Source: Streptomyces diastatochromogenes (GTDB lineage Bacteria; Actinomycetota; Actinomycetes; Streptomycetales; Streptomycetaceae). Taken from it: a stretch of 64,000 bases of DNA. Below the pieces are notes generated by a model, which was not told where the DNA came from, ran no database searches, and saw nothing but the letters and a program-made list of their open reading frames with translations. This document shows positions 42,637-51,867 of this stretch, one piece after another. The translations under genes were made by a program, and so were the position numbers. Every line of letters begins with the position of its first letter. Within the stretch, counting starts at the first letter, position 1. The stretch lies in NCBI GenBank assembly GCA_026913215.1, contig JAPTYK010000007.1:248001-312000 (forward strand), read 5' to 3'.

Positions 42637-44039
42637 TCAGGGGCCGGTCCGCGGGCGCCAGCAGCAGCGCCCCAGACCGGCCACCGCGCCCACGCCCATC
42701 GTGAGGACCACGTCACCCGGCGCGGCGAGCGCGGCGACCGCATCCACGGCCTGGGCCAGGCCGTCGACCCAGAACACGTGGGCGCCGGCCCCGACGGCCG
42801 CTTCCTCGATCTCGTCACCGGCCGCCGGTCCGGCCTGCGAGGGCACCGCGTTGCGGACGGGCAGGAGCACCACCTCGTCCGCGGCCGCGAGCGCCGCGCC
42901 CATCCGCGCCCCGAGGACCCGCACTCGCGTCGCCCCGCACGGCTCGAACGCGACGATCACCCGCCCGACGGCCAGCTCGCGCGCGGTGGTGATGTCCGCG
43001 GCGATCGCGGCGGGGTGGTGGGCGAAGAGTCCACCACCCGCACGCCCCGCCGCTCGCCGACCATCTCCATCCGGCGGCGCACGCCCGCGAATCGGACAGT
43101 CCCGCCGCCAGCGCCTCGGGCCGCTCGCCCAGGACCCGGCCCGCCGCGTACGCGGCGAGCGACGCGAGCACCGCCGGACGACCGGGCGTACGCACCGTCC
43201 ACGACACCCGCGCGCCGTCGACGTCGAGCACGGTCACCTTGCTGCCGGCCTGCGCCGGCACCGCCGACAGCAGCCGCACGTCGGCGCCGGGCGCTCGCGC
43301 CGAAGGTCACCACCTGCACGTCGCCGTGGCCACGGACCCGGTTGGCCACCTCACGGGCCCCGGCGTCATCGGCGCATACCACCAGGGCCCTGGCCCCGGC
43401 CGCGAAGTCCGTCAGCGTGGCCACCACGTCACCGGTACCGGCGAAGGTCTCCGGGTGGTCGTCGTCGGCGTTCAGCACGACCGCGACGTCCGGCCGGTAC
43501 AGCGCCACGCTGCGGTCGGACTCGTCACCCTCGGCGATCAGCAGGCCCGAGCCGGTACGCCCGTTGACGGAGCCGGCGGGTGCGGCACCGGCCACCCACG
43601 ACGGGTGCAGGTGCCCCACGGCCGCGGCCAGCAGCATCGTGGCCGTCGACTTCCCGTGCGTCCCGGCCACGACAACCGACCGGTCCGCCTCGGCCACGAG
43701 CTGCGTCAGGACGTGGGAGCGGTGCGCCACTGGCACTCCCGCCGCCCGCGCCGCGATGATCTCCGGGTTGGCGGCGTCGATGACGCTGGACCACACGACT
43801 ACCGACGCCCCCACGGTGTTCGCGGCGTCGTGCCCGGCCCGCACCCGGCAGCCCGCCTCCTCCAGCGCGGTCGCGCTCTCGCCCATCCGCAGATCCGAGC
43901 CGGAGACCTGCGCGCCCCGGCCGGCCAGCAGGTGGGCCAGCGCGGACATGCCCGCCCCGCAGATCCCCACGAAGTGAGGACGGCTCAGGTCCAGCGGACC
44001 GGCGGGCGGCGGGATCTCCACGTACCTGGTTTCAACCAC
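42637..44039 (-). pseudogene. murC: MurC-like ligase gene broken by three frameshifts
   Basis: From the GTG at 44039 the frame gives PHFVGICGAGMSALAHLL, VAGTHGKSTATMLL (P-loop) and EGDESDRS, the MurC order. It then breaks near 43291; a second frame gives GADVRLLSAVPAQAGSKVTV and AGRVLGERPEALAAGLSD. It breaks again near 43093 to give FAGVRRRMEMVGERRGVRVV, and again near 43027 to give FAHHPAAIAADITTARELA and on to the stop at 42637. Together they cover a full MurC-like protein of about 467 residues with an unusual GICGAG in place of GIGGxG. Three breaks within 270 bp suggest decay. It converges on murF. Confidence 0.7.
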
Positions 44040-44261
44040 AGCAGTGTCTCCTCGAGTCGAGGTGGTGCCTGATGTGACGCTCCTCCCGCCGACCGCGGAA
44101 GGAGAAGGAGCGGAGGGGCACCGGCGAGGCCCGGATGGTCCCCGCCGGGGACCCTGAGCCCCATGACGATGAGTCAACAGGCAGACGCACAGCGTGGACA
44201 GCTGCCACAATGTCTGCCAGTTGTAGACCCGTTGTGAACCAGGACCGACGATCGGCCGGAC

Positions 44262-45539
44262 ATGACTCTCGGGGAGCGCATCCGCGCGGCACGCCAAGCC
44301 AGACTGCCCAGGTGCAGCCAGGCGAAGCTCGCAGACGAGCTGTCGGTGGCGCGCTGGGGGAAGGCCGGGTTTCTCGACCGGCAGCAGGTCTACCGCTGGG
44401 AGACCGGACGACGGGTCCCCACGGAATGGCTCCCGTTCATCGAACAGGTCCTCCAGCTTGATCTATCCGGGGAGAATGAGGCTCCGTTCGCCGATACCGT
44501 GGCCTCAGTCATGTGCTTGGGAGGCAGCGACGTGTTGGACCGACGGCAGATCCTCACAGCGTCCGCTGCCGTCGGCCTTGCCGCGCTCGATCTCCCCGAC
44601 GCCGAGGCGGTCACCCGGCGCGCGAACCGCGCCGGTCCCGTCGCGGTGGGCATGGGCGAGGTGACGGCCGTCCGCACCATGACTACCACCCTGGGCGATG
44701 TCGCCTCCGAGCTAGGCGGCGGACACGCCCGCCACCTGGCTGTCCGCTACCTCACCATCGACGTCAACCACTGGCTGGACGGCCGCTACACCGACAAGGT
44801 CGGCCGCGAGCTGTTCGCCGCCACCAGCGAGCTCGTGCACCTGATCGGCTGGATGGCCCGAGACGAGGGCAACCAGGGGCTGAGCCAGAAGTACAACCTC
44901 TACAGCTACCGGCTCGCCGCCGAGGCCGGCGAGAACGAACTCGCCGCCACCGCCCTGCGCGGCCTGGCGGACCAGGCCATCGACCTGGGCCACATCCCCA
45001 CAGCCGTACGGCTTGCCGAGGCGTGCGAGCAGCGCGGACGGAAGCTGACCAACCCCAAGGCACTGGCGTACTACCGCAACACGTTCGCCCGCGCGGCAGC
45101 CGCCGACGGCGACCGCACCACGGCCGCGAAGCTCCTGACCTTCGCCCAGACCGCCATCGAGCACGCCCCCACCCGGCCCGGCCAGTCCTGGGCCAGCCAC
45201 TACAGCCACGGCCGGTGGGCGCACGAGGCCGGCATGATCCATGCGCAGATGGGCAACCTCGCCGCCGCCGAGGAGCACCTGCACCTGGCCCTCGACATCC
45301 ACGGCCTCGACCGCAAACGCACCCGGGCGATCGTGCTCGCAGACCTGGGCCACGTCCAGCTCAAGCGCGGCAACATCGCCCAGGCCCTGGCGACCTGGGG
45401 CGAGTTCCTCGACTGTGCCGACGGCGTACAGTCCGTCCGCATCAACGACGGCCTGACCAACATCGCCGCCCGCCTACCCGGCATCCCCGACAGCCCGGCC
45501 GCCGCCGAGCTCAGCGAGCGCATCACCGCCCGAGCATGA
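44262..45539 (+). CDS. XRE-type regulator with TPR-like C-terminal domain
   Basis: The ATG at 44262 gives 425 residues. The N-terminal 75 residues are an XRE-type HTH: TLGERIRAARQARLPRCSQAKLADEL followed by QVYRWETGRRVP. After a linker (DRRQILTASAAVGLAAL), the rest is a run of helical repeats (ARHLAVRYLTIDVNHWLDG; YNLYSYRLAAEAGENELAA; LAYYRNTFARAAAADGD; NLAAAEEHLHLALDIHGLD) typical of TPR domains in Streptomyces regulators. It is divergent from the MurC-like gene, so it probably controls the muropeptide cassette. Confidence 0.78.
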   Translation: MTLGERIRAARQARLPRCSQAKLADELSVARWGKAGFLDRQQVYRWETGRRVPTEWLPFIEQVLQLDLSGENEAPFADTVASVMCLGGSDVLDRRQILTASAAVGLAALDLPDAEAVTRRANRAGPVAVGMGEVTAVRTMTTTLGDVASELGGGHARHLAVRYLTIDVNHWLDGRYTDKVGRELFAATSELVHLIGWMARDEGNQGLSQKYNLYSYRLAAEAGENELAATALRGLADQAIDLGHIPTAVRLAEACEQRGRKLTNPKALAYYRNTFARAAAADGDRTTAAKLLTFAQTAIEHAPTRPGQSWASHYSHGRWAHEAGMIHAQMGNLAAAEEHLHLALDIHGLDRKRTRAIVLADLGHVQLKRGNIAQALATWGEFLDCADGVQSVRINDGLTNIAARLPGIPDSPAAAELSERITARA

Positions 45540-45869
45540 GCGCATCCCTGTCACACGCTGATCCAGCGCGACCGGGCAGACGGATGCTTTCGCACTCCGA
45601 GGCCGGGAACGGCTGACGGTCTCGCCGGGCACTGGTCGGGCGGACCGCCGCACCGGGCGGAACAGGACCAGGCAGGCACGATCGTCATTCAGAAGCACCA
45701 GGCAGCACGTCCGCGTGACGGCGGCCCCGGGTGCCGGGCAGGAACCGGGGCCGCTCAACGGCGCAAGCCCTGCGTGGGGTCAGAGCAGGCGCACGTTCGC
45801 CATCCTCAACGGCGCCAACGGCATGCGGGACACAGTCGGGCCACCGCTGGGCCCCCAGCGCACATGCGT
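45540..45869. other. Gene-free stretch
   Basis: No gene with convincing codon use. It contains one inverted repeat, CGGCCCCGG / CCGGGGCCG (about 45721-45753), probably the terminator of the XRE/TPR gene. Confidence 0.4.
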
Positions 45870-45895
45870 CCGCCCCCGGCCACAGCCGGGGGCGG
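45870..45895 (-). terminator. 11-bp hairpin terminator
   Basis: CCGCCCCCGGC and its complement with loop CACA, 22 nt beyond the stop of the minus-strand 45918 gene. Confidence 0.65.
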
Positions 45896-45917
45896 CGCAC
45901 GGTTCGAGGTGCTGTTT

Positions 45918-46205
45918 TCAGTCCTCGCGGGCCGCCAGGACATCCTCGGCGTTGTCCCTCAGCAATCCGGCCAGGTCCCGCAGGCCGGCCAGGCCCTGGT
46001 ACTCGTCGCGGATGGCGGGGTCGACTCCGTCGGCCTTGAGCTTCTCCCACAGCCCGTCGACGTAGTCGTACAGCTCCTCGCGGGCGTCGCGCTGCTCGCG
46101 CAGGTGCCCGGTGCTCAGCGCCTTGAGACCGGTCTGGTCGTGGGGGCTGATGTCCTCGCCCAGCTCCATCGCGGCGAACTGCAGCGATTCGAATTCCAGC
46201 GCCAT
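45918..46205 (-). CDS. Small acidic helical protein
   Basis: The ATG at 46205 follows GGGAGGGACATCAC; product 95 residues. It is almost entirely helical and acidic (REELYDYVDGLWEKLKADG, LAGLRDLAGLLRDNAEDVLA). No known domain, metal site or membrane segment. It is a single-gene unit ending at the 45870 hairpin. An antitoxin-like or partner role would fit the composition but nothing in the context proves it. Confidence 0.68.
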   Translation of the reverse strand: MALEFESLQFAAMELGEDISPHDQTGLKALSTGHLREQRDAREELYDYVDGLWEKLKADGVDPAIRDEYQGLAGLRDLAGLLRDNAEDVLAARED

Positions 46206-46316
46206 GTGATGTCCCTCCCGTGATCAACCGGTTCTGTGCTCCCATCTTGCCTGGTCACACGGACATCCGGGTGTGGAGCCGGTTGGCGCCGTCCGCTGTC
46301 CGGGGCGCCGAGGAGC

Positions 46317-46340
46317 CGCCTCGGATGTGCATCCGAGGCG
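46317..46340. promoter_or_regulatory. 10-bp hairpin upstream of the STAS gene
   Basis: CGCCTCGGAT and ATCCGAGGCG around GTGC, 86 nt before the STAS gene. It could be a terminator or a leader structure. Confidence 0.35.
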
Positions 46341-46425
46341 CGCGTGGACAGCTCCGGAGCTCCCGGCGTCTCCTGGAGACAAGCCCCTGCGCGGGGCACC
46401 GGCGGTATCGGACCAGAGGGCGCTG

Positions 46426-46746
46426 GTGAACGAACTCATCGATATCAAGGTGCAGACCACGGACCAGGGCAGCTGCCTGGTGAGTGTGGCCGGGGAACTC
46501 GATGTCGTCACGGCCCGCGAGGTCCGCCTGGCGCTGCACGCGGCCATCGACCATCACGACCGGATTGTCGTCGACCTGGGCCGGCTGCACTTCTGTGACT
46601 GCGCCGGGCTGGCCGCCTTGCTAGCCGCCAACCGTGCTGCCCGCGCCAGGGGTGTCGAGATGCGGCTGCGCGCCATCCCGCACGCGCTCGCCCGGATCAT
46701 CCGCCTGACAGGCGCCGGCGGGGCCTTCTCCATCGACCCGCCATGA
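46426..46746 (+). CDS. STAS-domain anti-sigma antagonist-like protein
   Basis: The GTG at 46426 follows CCAGAGGG; product 106 residues, the size of single-domain SpoIIAA/RsbV/BldG-type proteins. It has CLVSVAGELDVVTAREV, IVVDLGRLHFCDCAGLAALL and ARIIRLTGAGGAF. These proteins bind anti-sigma kinases and are switched off by phosphorylation of a Ser in D-S-S-G or D-C-S-G. Here the motif is D58-C-A60-G, so the phospho-acceptor is Ala. It may be constitutively active or use another switch. Confidence 0.78.
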   Translation: MNELIDIKVQTTDQGSCLVSVAGELDVVTAREVRLALHAAIDHHDRIVVDLGRLHFCDCAGLAALLAANRAARARGVEMRLRAIPHALARIIRLTGAGGAFSIDPP

Positions 46747-46832
46747 TCCGGGCAGGCCACCGCCGAAGATGACCGGATTTCACTCATCGCATTCCGTTGC
46801 GTTCATCGCAATTCCTTGCAGAGAATGCATCT

Positions 46833-47267
46833 GTGAGTGCCTACGACGACATCGCAGCCATCGTCCATCCCATGCCCGAACCCGGCGACGTACCGGAGGA
46901 CGTCTTCAACGACGTCTGCCACGACGTCGACGCCGCCAGGAGGGAACTGGCGTTCAACCTGGAGATGGCCTGGGACGCCGACTCGGAAAACGAGCCGCTG
47001 CTCTCGGCCATCGGAGCCGCCCGCAACCGCAAGGAACAGGCCGAGGCGGAGATCCGCCGCCTGGTCGCCTACGGGCGGGAGTTCACCCGCCCCCGCCCCT
47101 ACAAGCTCGCGGACCTGGCCGCCGCGTCCGGAATGTCGGTCTCCGGCGTCCGCACGGCCTACGGGCACGGCGACGTGGCCGCGGTCGAGCAAGTCATCGG
47201 CCGCAAGCCCCGCGAATGGCGAGCAACCTCCCCGGACGACCCGCCCGAGTCCGGGAGCGAAGCATGA
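46833..47267 (+). CDS. Small HTH-like protein
   Basis: The GTG at 46833 (GAGAATG upstream) gives 144 residues; an in-frame start at 46797 is possible. An acidic helical first part (EDVFNDVCHDVDAARRELAF, ARNRKEQAEAEIRRLVAYGR) is followed by YKLADLAAASGMSVSGVRTA, a helix-turn-helix-like segment, and a polar tail. The stop overlaps the ATG of the next gene (ATGA), so the two are coupled. DNA binding is inferred. Confidence 0.68.
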   Translation: MSAYDDIAAIVHPMPEPGDVPEDVFNDVCHDVDAARRELAFNLEMAWDADSENEPLLSAIGAARNRKEQAEAEIRRLVAYGREFTRPRPYKLADLAAASGMSVSGVRTAYGHGDVAAVEQVIGRKPREWRATSPDDPPESGSEA

Positions 47268-47479
47268 ACAAGCCTGCCCCGCAGCCACGGCCGGACACCT
47301 GCACCTGTTCCCGGCCCTGGGCCGAGCTGATCACGGTCATCGAGGGCCGGCGCCTCGCCGCCCGTCCCGCCGAGAGCCTGGGGCCGGCCGCCGCTCTCTA
47401 CCAGGCTCGCTGCGCCTCCTGCGGCGCGACCTACCAGGGTCCGTGGCGGCTGGTGCCCGGCCAGACCAGGGCGGCGTGA
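47264..47479 (+). CDS. Small CxC/CxxC protein
   Basis: The ATG at 47264 overlaps the previous stop; product 71 residues. TCTCSRPW near the N-terminus and YQARCASCGATYQGPW in the second half give four Cys in C-x-C and C-x2-C pairs, a possible zinc site. Translationally coupled to the HTH-like protein, it may be its partner. No family name can be given. A 10-bp hairpin follows at 47517-47543. Confidence 0.68.
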   Translation: MNKPAPQPRPDTCTCSRPWAELITVIEGRRLAARPAESLGPAAALYQARCASCGATYQGPWRLVPGQTRAA

Positions 47480-47516
47480 AACACCGGCCTCACGCGTCCG
47501 CCGACGAGGTTCGGCA

Positions 47517-47543
47517 GCGGGGCAGCCCCGTCCGCTGCCCCGC
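47517..47543 (+). terminator. 10-bp hairpin terminator
   Basis: GCGGGGCAGC and its complement with loop CCCGTCC, 38 nt after the stop of the 47264 gene. Confidence 0.55.
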
Positions 47544-47764
47544 CCCAGCCGAACGGACGCGCTCCCTCGACGTCCGCTTCGTGCCGGACCGCCCCGCTGG
47601 GTGCCCACGCGGTGCGGAACGGTCGGGCCCATTTCACCACCCGGGCCGAGGCTGGCCCCGCCCGGGGGCACGCCGAAGCCGTTGAGCACCCATCGCCCGG
47701 CCCGCGAGCCGGATCCGCTGAGCAGCCGACGGCAGGGCGAGGCCCGTCAGCGGCATTGTCCGAG

Positions 47765-47780
47765 GTGGGCGGCATCATGA
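47765..47780 (+). repeat. 16-nt repeat at a mini-gene start, copy 1
   Basis: GTGGGCGGCATCATGA is identical to 55083-55098. In both places its final ATG opens a mini-ORF just upstream of a larger gene. Confidence 0.5.
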
Positions 47781-47881
47781 GGCTCATGAACGATCAGTAC
47801 GGAAGTGACCAGGGCCCGGTGCGCGACGAGGACCGCGAGGCCGGCTGGGACGACGAGGACGCCTACGAGCACCAGGGCTGA
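47777..47881 (+). CDS. 34-residue acidic mini-protein
   Basis: The ATG at 47777 (another in frame at 47786) starts MRLMNDQYGSDQGPVRDEDR; the product ends with an acidic tail (WDDEDAYEHQG). It opens within a 16-nt sequence repeated at 55083 and lies 38 nt before the recombinase-like gene, so it could be a leader peptide. No ribosome-binding site is evident. Confidence 0.35.
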   Translation: MRLMNDQYGSDQGPVRDEDREAGWDDEDAYEHQG

Positions 47882-47919
47882 CAGCCCGCCGAAAAGGACC
47901 AGCACCACACGACAGGGGG

Positions 47920-49940
47920 ATGGACGACATCGTGGCAGTTGCTCAAGACCAACGCTCCGGAGGCGGCGCCGCCGGGCTCTCGCCGCTGCAGGCTGCCGTA
48001 GTGGAGCAGCTCGTGGCCTCGCTGCCGGAGATAGGGCGTGCCCGGGCCGAGCGGGTCGCCTCCGTCATGCACGGGGCAGCCCGCCGGGTGGTGCGTGATC
48101 ACCTGGCTCAGCATCCGGATGCCCTGGTCAGCGGCAGCTCGCTGGCCCCGCCGGCCGTACAGCGGCTGATCCAGACCCTGGCAGAGGCCGGAGTCGACCG
48201 CGTTCAGGTGCCGGCCTGCCACCGCTGCCGCCGCGTGCGCCCGCTGACCAACGCTGTGGAGGGCGGTCGCGTCTGCGCGGGTGCTTCGGAGCGTTGGCGT
48301 ACGCCGCCGCGGTGGGCGTGTGCCGGGAGTGCGCCCGGACCCGGCCCCTGCCGTCCCAGGGCCTGTGCGCTGCCTGCTACGCCCGCGGCCTCCTCAAGCG
48401 GACACCGAAGACACCCTGCGCCGAGTGCGGGCAGCAGCGGGTGTGCCGCCGGTCGCGCACCGACGGTCGCTCGCTGTGCGACAGCTGCCGGCCGCGGCCC
48501 GCGGAGAACTGCGCGTTGTGCAGCGCATCTGACCAGGTCATGGCCCGGTGGCCGGTCGGCCCCGTCTGCCGTAACTGCTACGCACGGGTGCGGAACAATC
48601 CGGCCCCGTGCCCGGCCTGCGGCGTCACCCGGGCGCTGATCGGCCGCAACGGCAACGAGCCGATCTGCGGCCCCTGCTCCGGGACGGACATCGATTACCT
48701 CTGCAAGCGCTGCGCCGGACCCTCGGACTCCACCGGCAGCTTGTGCGTGAGCTGCGCGCTCACCGCCCAGGCGGAGCGCTACTTCGGCGGCATGCCCGCC
48801 GCCTTGCAGGTCCAGCTACAGCCGTTTCAGGACCGCCTCACGGGCGGCGATCAGCCACGGGCGGCCCTGTCCTGGCTGAGGCTCTCCGCCTCCGCGCGCC
48901 TGCTCGCCGACTTCACCTCCCGTGGGAAGCGCATCAGCCATGAGGGGCTGGATGCCGTCTGCCGGGAGCCCGGCCGCGGGCAAGCCGCCGGTTATCTGCG
49001 CGACGTCCTGGTCGACGCCGGCGTCCTTGCCCCGCGCGATGAGCACACCGCGAGCGTCGAGCGCCGCTTCGCCGAGATCATCGGCGCGCACCCTGACCTC
49101 GCCGCCCATCTGCACGCCTACGGCTACGGGTCCGTCCTCCCGCGCCTGCGCGGCCGTCAGCGTCCGAGCACGGAGTACGTGGCCCAGTGGGCCACCGCCC
49201 GCATGGGATCGGCGGTGGAGCTGCTGACCTGGGCGCGCGGCCGGAGCCTCGCCCTGGACCAGCTCGCGCAGGACGACGTGGACCAGTGGCTCGCCGAGGG
49301 TGCGAGCACCCGGCACAACGTGCGGGACTTCCTCGTCTGGGCAGCCGAGGACGGCCGTGCGCAGCCCCTGCTTGTCCCACACCGCGACAAGCCGGTGCCG
49401 ATCGGCATAGGAGACCACGTCCGCTGGGAGCTGCTCCAGCGCTGCCTGCGTGAGGAAGCCCTCCCGCTCGAAGTCCGTGTCGCCGGCGCGCTCGTGCTCC
49501 TGCACGGCCAGCAAGCCACCCGGATCGTCGCCCTGGACCGCGCCTGCCTTCGGCAACGGGGCGAGAACGGCTACCTGCTTCTGGGCGAGATACCCGTGAT
49601 GCTGCCGCCGGCGCTCACGCGGCTGATCAACGACCTGGCGTCTGCCGCTCCCGAAGACCCTGACAGCGGTGAACGGAATTCCTCCCGCTGGCTGTTCCCT
49701 CACCCGCACAACCGCTTGCGCCACCGGACCGCCGCCTCGCTCACGGCCTGGCTCAACGAGCACGGCATCACTATCAAGCCGGGCCGCGCCGCGGCCCTGA
49801 TGAACGCCGCGGTGGAACTGCCGCCCGCCGAGCTGGCCGCCAAGCTGGGGGTGCACCTGCTCACCGCAGAGCAGTGGCGACGCCTGGCCTCCCGGGCATG
49901 GACCGCCTACCTCCAGACGCCCATAGCGGACGACGTGTAG
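47920..49940 (+). pseudogene. CxxC-rich tyrosine-recombinase-like gene with a frameshift near 48277
   Basis: The first frame (from ATG 47920) gives helical sequence to CHRCRRVRPLTN, then breaks. Adding one base near 48277 joins it to GALAYAAAVGVCRECARTRP and on to the stop at 49940, about 673 residues. The middle holds eleven CxxC pairs (CREC, CAAC, CAEC, CDSC, CALC, CRNC, CPAC, CGPC, CKRC and others). The C-terminal part has LLHGQQATRIVAL and LGVHLLTAEQWRRLASRAW followed by TAYLQ, the outline of Streptomyces tyrosine recombinases with a candidate catalytic Tyr. It probably acted in site-specific recombination of a mobile element. Confidence 0.6.
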
Positions 49941-49961
49941 AAGCCGGCGTTCAGGCGAGGG

Positions 49962-50008
49962 CCCTTTCCCGTGCTGCGGGCGGCCGCCGCCCGCAGCACG
50001 GGAAAGGG
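49962..50008. terminator. 22-bp perfect hairpin between convergent genes
   Basis: CCCTTTCCCGTGCTGCGGGC extends to a 22-bp stem with loop CCG and further outer pairing, between the 49940 and 50051 gene ends. Confidence 0.75.
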
Positions 50009-50050
50009 GCCCGAGCGTCAACTGCCAGTCTTGCCAGTCGGGGCGTGCTC

Positions 50051-51475
50051 TCAGCCCGTCATCGGCCGCAGCGAGACGACGATGTCCTTGTCCGTGTTGC
50101 GGGTGATGAAGAGGCCGGAGTTGTCCGGCAACGTCAGGTAGGGGACCTCAGTGCCGACGCTGAGAACCTTCGGGTCCCCGGTCACCGTCCGGAGGTTGAG
50201 CTGTGCCGGGACGGGTTCAGTGTCGCTGCCGATCGAGTCGTCGCGGACGGCGCCGTAGGCGGTGCCGTCGTCGCGGACGGAGGCCAGGACGATGGTCTTG
50301 CGGTTCCCGTCGCCCTCGAGGCAGATGCCCCGCTTGGTCTGCAGGTCGAACGCGAGTGGGCCGGCGGCCAGGTAGCGGCCGTCGGGCGAGGTGATGACGG
50401 GGAAGTCGCGGCTGGCGCTGGTCTCGTCGGGGATGTCGTAGTCGCAGACGACCTGCGCGGTGAGCGTGCCGGTGGCCAGATCGTGCACGGACCATACGGC
50501 GTTGTCGTCACGGCCGTACCTGCCGCCGGTGTTCCAGCCCGCCAGGACATAGCCGTGGGCGGCTGCGTAGACGGTGCCGTTCCAGGAGTCGAGGATGCCG
50601 GTGGTGGCGTTGACCTGCTTGGGCTTGATGGAGTCGCTGAACCACTTCCCCGGGATGCCGAAGCCTCCGCCGCCCATGCCGACCAGCGGGCCGTCGGGGG
50701 TGGCGGCCATGACGCGGCTGCTGTTGCAGGCGGCCGCCTTCTCACACTGCGGCAGGAGCTTGTTGGCGTCCTCGTAGACGGTCGTCTTGCCGGTGGTGAT
50801 GTCCACCGTGGCCGAAGAGCGGGGGAACGCACCGCTCTCGCCCCAGGCCACCAGCAGTCGGCTGCCCGATGCCTGCACGCGGATCTGTCCGGGGGACGCG
50901 GAGACGGGGACGTCGATCTCCTTCACCGGCTTGACCGCCGAGCCGGAGGCGTCGGCCGGGTAGAGGGCCAGGCGGACCACCTCGACACCCTCGTGGAGAT
51001 CGTCCTTGCCGCGCATGCCGTGCGCGTAGGCGACCACATAGCGTCGGCCGTCCTGTTCGAAGCCCATCACATCGGGGATCTCGGCCGTCTCACCGGTCGT
51101 GCCGTCGCCCTGCGCACCGTCAACCGGGGTTGGCGGGTTCCACGGCGCGGACCGCCAGGCGACCTCGCCGCTACCGTCCGACCGCGCGGTGATCGTGTAG
51201 CCGTTGGAGGCCACCTGCATCACAGCGACCGTCTGCGTGCCCGGAACGTTGGTCACCGGCAGCGTCGTCACCGACTGCGGCACCCAACCCAGCTTCTCGT
51301 CCCAGCCCTTCGCCGCGTCGTAGGCCGCCGGCACGCTCAGCTTCACCAGCGGCTCCGCGCGATCCAGCGGCCCCGTGCCGCCCGGCTTGGCCGAACCGGC
51401 ATCCGACCCGGAGCCCGAACAGCCCGTCACCACCGTCAGCACCAGTGCCCCGGCCATCGCCGCACGCGCTCGCAT
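50051..51475 (-). CDS. Secreted lipoprotein, predicted beta-propeller
   Basis: The ATG at 51475 gives 474 residues. The signal sequence MRARAAMAGALVLTVVTGCS has a basic start, hydrophobic core and a lipobox ending at C19, so the mature protein is anchored outside the membrane. The rest is a run of repeated strand patterns (TQTVAVMQVASNGYTITARS, GRRYVVAYAHG, SRLLVAWGESG, SRVMAATPDGPLVG, DGRYLAAGPLAFD, KTIVLASVRDDG) typical of PQQ- or WD-like propellers. The role is unknown. Monocistronic, ending at a shared terminator. Confidence 0.75.
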   Translation of the reverse strand: MRARAAMAGALVLTVVTGCSGSGSDAGSAKPGGTGPLDRAEPLVKLSVPAAYDAAKGWDEKLGWVPQSVTTLPVTNVPGTQTVAVMQVASNGYTITARSDGSGEVAWRSAPWNPPTPVDGAQGDGTTGETAEIPDVMGFEQDGRRYVVAYAHGMRGKDDLHEGVEVVRLALYPADASGSAVKPVKEIDVPVSASPGQIRVQASGSRLLVAWGESGAFPRSSATVDITTGKTTVYEDANKLLPQCEKAAACNSSRVMAATPDGPLVGMGGGGFGIPGKWFSDSIKPKQVNATTGILDSWNGTVYAAAHGYVLAGWNTGGRYGRDDNAVWSVHDLATGTLTAQVVCDYDIPDETSASRDFPVITSPDGRYLAAGPLAFDLQTKRGICLEGDGNRKTIVLASVRDDGTAYGAVRDDSIGSDTEPVPAQLNLRTVTGDPKVLSVGTEVPYLTLPDNSGLFITRNTDKDIVVSLRPMTG

Positions 51476-51696
51476 GATCCCCCGCCCTCGTGATTGCCAT
51501 GATCCGATCAGCTCTGCACCCTAGCAACGCGCTCCGGACCCCTTCGTCCGCTGGCTCCGCGATCAGGCCACCTCTTGCGGCATCGCCCGACGAGCACACA
51601 CAGGTACGCGGCAGGAGCGAAGCGGCAGCACGCGTCTGGCCCCGGCCTCCGGCGGGCCGGGAGTATCCTCAGCCCGGTGAGGGGGAGCATCAGCTC

Positions 51697-51867
51697 ATGA
51701 TCTACGCAAGCCACCGCGCCAAGGGCGCCCCAGTGCTGGGCGCCCTCCCCGGACAGGAAGGCCCCTTCGGCCGCCGCCCCGCCCCGGACGAGGACCAAGA
51801 CGCGATGGGGGACGTTGAGCAGCAGGCCGCCCACGTGCCCGCGCCCCGGGCCGGGAGCCAGCGGTGA
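51697..51867 (+). CDS. Small protein, first of a coupled trio
   Basis: The ATG at 51697 follows GAGGGGGAGCATCAG; product 56 residues (MIYASHRAKGAPVLGALPGQ...), polar, without a recognised domain. Its stop overlaps the GTG of the next gene (GTGA). The arrangement of three overlapping small genes supports its reality. Confidence 0.5.
   Translation: MIYASHRAKGAPVLGALPGQEGPFGRRPAPDEDQDAMGDVEQQAAHVPAPRAGSQR

Noticed and set aside
49874-51493. 539-residue plus frame across the lipoprotein region
   Set aside because: It is antisense to the lipoprotein gene, which has a clear signal peptide and lipobox.
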